37,346 bases of DNA, taken from the NCBI RefSeq assembly GCF_015234515.1, contig NZ_JADGMY010000003.1:1-37346 (forward strand), written 5' to 3'. A model generated the notes under the pieces. That model was not told the origin of the DNA, did not search any database, and saw only the letters and a program-made list of their open reading frames with translations. A program made the position numbers and the translations under genes. Shown here piece after piece: positions 34,352 to 37,346 of this stretch (position 1 is the first letter of the stretch; each line of letters starts with the position of its first letter). This stretch comes from Cellulomonas sp. (GTDB taxonomy: Bacteria; Actinomycetota; Actinomycetes; Actinomycetales; Cellulomonadaceae).

Positions 34352-35334
34352 CGGGGCTCCGGGGGGTGGGGAGGGGGTGCGGTGGTGCCGCGGACCACGA
34401 GCTCGACGGGCAGGAGGGTGGTCGGCGCGTCCGGGGTGTGCGGGCCCAGCAGCAGGTCGACGGCGGTGCGGCCCAGGCGTGCGAGCGGCATCGCCACCGT
34501 CGTGAGCGCGGGGGTGACGAGGGTCGCGACCGGGACGTCGTCGAACCCGACGACCGACACGTCGTCGGGCACCCGCAGGCCGCGCGCGCGCAGCCGGTCG
34601 ACGATGCCGAGGGCCATGAGGTCGTTGTGCGCGAGCACGGCCGTCGCCCCGCTCGCGACGACGAGGTCGGCGGCGCCGACGCCCCCGGCGAACGCCGGCG
34701 GGTGCGCCCCGAGGTCGATCAGCTGGACGTCGAGGTCCAGGGCCTCGAGCCCGTCGCGGCGGCGGGCGTCGGACCACGAGCCCGCCGGGCCTCCCGCGTA
34801 CGCGACCCGGCGGTGACCGAGCGCGTGCAGGTGGCGCACCGCCTGCCGGACGCCGCCGCGGTTGTCGACGGCCACCGACGGGAGCCCCGCGCCCTCCCGG
34901 TTGACGAGCAGCACCGGCCGGCCCCCGGCGGCCACGGACGCGAGGTCGTCGTCCGACATCCGCGGCGAGCACAGCAGGACGCCGTCGGCCTGCGCTCCCA
35001 GCTGACCGACGAGCTCGGCCTCCAGCAGCGGGTCCTCCTCGGCGTCGGCGACCACGACCGCGTGCCCCGACGCCCGGGCGCGGGACTGGACGGCCTTGGC
35101 GACGGCGGCGAAGAAGGGGTTCTCCAGGTCCGGCACGACGAGGCAGAGGTACCCGCTGCGACCGGTGATGAGCTCGCGCGCGGCCCGGTTGGGGCGGTAG
35201 CCGAGCTCGCGTGCGACACGGCGCACCGCTTCGCGCCGCTCGGGCGCGACGAGGTCCGGGGCGGACAGCGCCCGCGAGGCGGTCGCGGCGGAGACGCCGG
35301 CGGCACGTGCGACGTCGCGCAGCGTGACGGCCAT
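34348..35334 (-). CDS. LacI-family regulator of the glucuronate locus
   Basis: Protein of 328 residues. The DNA-binding head (about 3-55) is VTLRDVARAAGVSAATASRA, with the hinge GYRPNRAARELITGRSG. The sensor domain has LCLVVPDLENPFFAAV, NREGAGLPSVAVDNRGG and VSVVGFDDVPVATLVTPALT. The ATG at 35334 has CAGGAG eight bases upstream. It is cotranscribed with uxuB and divergent from uxaC, with the dyad GATGAAACCGATTTCATC 55 bases upstream. It probably represses both directions until a uronate intermediate binds. Confidence 0.94.
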   Translation of the reverse strand: MAVTLRDVARAAGVSAATASRALSAPDLVAPERREAVRRVARELGYRPNRAARELITGRSGYLCLVVPDLENPFFAAVAKAVQSRARASGHAVVVADAEEDPLLEAELVGQLGAQADGVLLCSPRMSDDDLASVAAGGRPVLLVNREGAGLPSVAVDNRGGVRQAVRHLHALGHRRVAYAGGPAGSWSDARRRDGLEALDLDVQLIDLGAHPPAFAGGVGAADLVVASGATAVLAHNDLMALGIVDRLRARGLRVPDDVSVVGFDDVPVATLVTPALTTVAMPLARLGRTAVDLLLGPHTPDAPTTLLPVELVVRGTTAPPPHPPEPR

Positions 35335-35388
35335 CGGAGCTCCTGTCGACGTCGGGACGCGTCCGGGCGGCGGCACCGGCGGGCAGAC

Positions 35389-35406
35389 GATGAAACCGAT
35401 TTCATC
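35389..35406. promoter_or_regulatory. LacI-type operator of the uronate genes
   Basis: GATGAAACCGATTTCATC is an 18-base dyad symmetric at eight of nine pairs with the central CG typical of LacI-family sites. It lies in the 236-base gap between the LacI and uxaC starts, close enough to repress both. Confidence 0.8.
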
Positions 35407-35478
35407 ATGGCGTGCCGCCCGGGCGCAATGTGCCCGGATCGTCCTTGCATCCGCCCTGAACGGGTGGCAGGGTCTGCC

Positions 35479-35492
35479 TGCAAACGTATTCA
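35479..35492. promoter_or_regulatory. Weaker second operator candidate before uxaC
   Basis: TGCAAACGTATTCA is symmetric at five of seven pairs around CG. It could be an auxiliary LacI site about 90 bases from the main one, or a chance A/T-rich promoter stretch. Confidence 0.35.
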
Positions 35493-35570
35493 CCGTGGTG
35501 GGCGACCCCCGTCGTCCGCACCGCGGCAGCGCGCCGCAGCGCCGCCGTGGCCCGGCGCTGGAGGATCCCC

Positions 35571-37025
35571 ATGCCCGACCCCGCAGCCGCTGCTCCCCGC
35601 TGGGCGCTGCACCCCGACCGTGCCCTGCCGGCCGACCCGGTGACCCGCCCGGTCGCACGGCAGATCCTCGACGCGACGCGTGACCTGCCGATCGTGTCGA
35701 TGCACGGTCACGTCGACGCCGGCGTGCTGGCGCGGGACGAGCGGTTCGACGACCCCGCCTCGCTGCTCGTCGTGCCGGACCACTACCTCGTGCGCATGCT
35801 GGTCTCCCAGGGCGTCCCGCACGAGGCTCTCGGCCTGCCGCGCCGCGACGGCGGCGCGGTGCAGAGCGACCCGCGAGAGATCTGGCGGACGTTCGCGTCG
35901 CACTGGCACCTCTTCCGCGGGACGCCCACGCGGTTCTGGATGGAGCACGTGCTGGTCGAGGTGCTCGGCGTGACCGAGCGGTTGTCCGCCGCCACGGCTG
36001 ACGCCGCGTACGACACGATCGCCGAGCGCCTCGCCGAGCCGGGCTTCCGGCCGCTCGCGCTGCTCGACCGGTTCGGCATCGAGATCATCGCGACCACCGA
36101 TCCCGCGTCCGCCGACCTGGCCGACCACGCCGACCTCGCCGCTCGCGGCTGGGGCGAGCGGATCGTCCCCACGTTCCGCCCGGACGCGGTGCTGCACGTC
36201 GACCGGCGGGGCTGGGCCGACGACGTCGCGCTGCTGGGGGAGCGCGCGGGTGTGCCGATCAGCTCCTACCGCGACTTCCTGCGGGCGCTGGAGGCGCGGC
36301 GCTGGGCCTTCGTCGACGCGGGTGCGCGCGCGACCGACCACGGTCACGTGCTCGCGGACACGACGCCGATGGCGGAGACCGACGCGACCGCCGTGTTCGC
36401 GTCCGCGCTGCGCGGTGACGTCGACCCGGCCGCGGCGCGCGCGTTCTCCGCCCACATGCTGTTCGAGATGGCGCGCATGTCCACGCAGGACGGCCTGGTC
36501 ATGCAGCTTCACCCCGGGGCGCTGCGCGACCACGACCCGCACGTGGCGGCGACGCTCGGGCACGACGTGGGGTACGACATCCCGGTCGCCACGGAGTACG
36601 TGAAGGCGCTGCGTCCGCTGCTGTCCGCCTTCGGCCACCACCCGGACCTGCGCCTCGTGCTCTTCACGCTCGACGAGGACACGTTCAGCCGCGAGCTCGC
36701 GCCGCTGGCGGGCGTGTACCCGGCGGTGCGGCTGGGTGCACCGTGGTGGTTCCTCGACAGCCCCGACGGCATGCGGCGGTTCCGCGAGGCCGTCACCGAC
36801 ACCGCGGGGTTCGCCAACACCACGGGCTTCGTCGACGACACCCGCGCGTTCCTCTCGATCCCGGCGCGGCACGACCTGTCGCGACGCATCGACGCGGGCT
36901 TCCTCGCGCGGCTCGTCGTCGAGCACCGGCTCGACCTCGACGAGGCCCTGGAGACCGCCGTCGACCTGGCCTACGGCCTCCCCCGCGCCGCCTACGCCCG
37001 CCAGACCACCCCCGCAGGTGCGTGA
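35571..37025 (+). CDS. uxaC: Glucuronate isomerase UxaC
   Basis: Protein of 484 residues, close to the usual 465-480. The N-terminal metal-binding HxH motif is at His45 and His47 in SMHGHVD. The family segments FRGTPTRFWMEHVL, IIATTDPASADL, RIVPTFRPDAVL, MQLHPGALRDHD and APWWFLDSPDGMRRF are present. It interconverts D-glucuronate and D-fructuronate (and galacturonate with tagaturonate), feeding UxuB. The ATG at 35571 follows GGAGGATCCCC; a start at 35547 would precede this ribosome site. The stop TGA at 37023-37025 lies inside the first copy of the downstream repeat array. Confidence 0.94.
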   Translation: MPDPAAAAPRWALHPDRALPADPVTRPVARQILDATRDLPIVSMHGHVDAGVLARDERFDDPASLLVVPDHYLVRMLVSQGVPHEALGLPRRDGGAVQSDPREIWRTFASHWHLFRGTPTRFWMEHVLVEVLGVTERLSAATADAAYDTIAERLAEPGFRPLALLDRFGIEIIATTDPASADLADHADLAARGWGERIVPTFRPDAVLHVDRRGWADDVALLGERAGVPISSYRDFLRALEARRWAFVDAGARATDHGHVLADTTPMAETDATAVFASALRGDVDPAAARAFSAHMLFEMARMSTQDGLVMQLHPGALRDHDPHVAATLGHDVGYDIPVATEYVKALRPLLSAFGHHPDLRLVLFTLDEDTFSRELAPLAGVYPAVRLGAPWWFLDSPDGMRRFREAVTDTAGFANTTGFVDDTRAFLSIPARHDLSRRIDAGFLARLVVEHRLDLDEALETAVDLAYGLPRAAYARQTTPAGA

Positions 37026-37325
37026 GAGTGCGATCCAGTCCCCCCAGGTGCGTGAGAGTGCGATCCAGTCCCCCCTGAGAGCGCGCGAGAGTGCAATCCA
37101 GTCCCCCAGGGGTGCGTGAGAGTGCAATCCAGTCACCCCTGAGGTGCGCGAGGGTGCGATCCAGTCGCACCCCAGGTGCGTGAGAGTGCGATCCAGTCAC
37201 CGCCCAGGTGCGTGAGGGTGCGATCCAGTCACCCCCCAGGTGCGCGAGAGTGCGATCCAGTCACCGCCCAGGTGCGTGAAGGTGCGATCCAGTCACGACG
37301 GGGTGACTGGATTGCACTCTCACGC
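37017..37325 (+). repeat. Array of nine direct and one inverted 3'-end repeats
   Basis: Units start at 37017, 37047, 37081 (5' end diverged), 37111, 37143, 37175, 37207, 37239 and 37271; an inverted copy is at 37304-37325. The core is GTGAGAGTGCGATCCAGTC. Within the core, variation is limited to C/T and A/G changes: GTG or GCG, GAG or GGG or AAG, GCGAT or GCAAT. Spacers are 6-10 bases, mostly C-rich. The period is mostly 32 bases, not a multiple of three, so it is not a coding repeat. Adjacent units also form CACC-spacer-GGTG mini-dyads. The first unit supplies the uxaC stop codon. Confidence 0.93.
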
Positions 37326-37326
37326 C
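37272..37326 (+). terminator. Long hairpin from the last direct and the inverted repeat
   Basis: GTGCGATCCAGTCAC (37282-37296) pairs with GTGACTGGATTGCAC (37303-37317) with one G-U pair in RNA, loop GACGGG. Pairing continues imperfectly outward to about 37273 and 37326, giving a stem of roughly 24 pairs that could end the uxaC transcript. Confidence 0.55.
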
Positions 37327-37346
37327 AGGAGGGGGAGGGGCGGAGG

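Noticed and set aside
34352..34972. Upstream extension of uxuB within an open frame to 34972
   Set aside because: It lies antisense-frame to the LacI coding region, and the family start motif begins right after the ATG at 34351.
37017..37325. CRISPR array
   Set aside because: The spacers are only 6-10 bases, mostly C-rich and similar to each other, and no cas gene is present.

Overview
The window looks like a chromosomal segment of a high-G+C, plant-polysaccharide-degrading actinobacterium, most probably Cellulomonas or a close relative. The reasons are the strong G/C bias at third codon positions, frequent GTG starts, GTGA/ATGA gene overlaps, and a secreted GH10-CBM2-GH62 enzyme with Thr-Pro linkers. 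The genus is inferred from gene content; no ribosomal or marker gene is present. About 27 protein genes are supported, with no tRNA, rRNA, insertion sequence, prophage or CRISPR array.

Layout. (1) 1-5916: a YhgE/Pip-like membrane protein and an MMPL transporter, read leftward, divergent from a TetR regulator across a nested palindromic operator. (2) 5955-12695: cupin protein, PrsW-type membrane protease, sugar O-acetyltransferase, an orphan LacI regulator, an actinobacterial exonuclease/family A DNA polymerase, a VOC protein and a small unknown. (3) 13010-21143: a glycan block with a cytoplasmic GH3 glycosidase, the secreted xylanase/arabinofuranosidase, a solitary ABC ATPase and a GH42 beta-galactosidase. 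(4) 21166-25011: lipoprotein multicopper oxidase with a translationally coupled four-helix membrane protein, divergent from a NarL-type two-component system. (5) 25014-29238: methyltransferase, CPYC flavin oxidoreductase divergent from an XRE-cupin regulator, an AEC permease, and an SRPBCC-ArsR operon behind two matching palindromes. (6) 29361-32230: a TPP riboswitch followed by a ThiY-ThiX-ThiZ-type thiamine-precursor ABC importer. (7) 32199-37025: septum-formation lipoprotein, then a glucuronate locus in which uxuB and a LacI regulator diverge from uxaC across a LacI-type operator.

How the genes fit together: the xylanase/arabinofuranosidase, the GH3 enzyme and the UxaC/UxuB pair would cover the xylan backbone, arabinose side groups and glucuronate side groups of glucuronoarabinoxylan. 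Mannonate dehydratase and the alpha-glucuronidase are not in the window.

The least explained feature is a repeat family at both window edges. Nine direct copies of a roughly 24-base unit with a period near 32 bases, plus one inverted copy, follow uxaC, whose stop codon lies inside the first copy. Two related copies follow the YhgE/Pip gene in the same orientation relative to that gene. No copies were seen in the interior. It resembles a 3'-end-associated repeat system that I cannot match to a described element.
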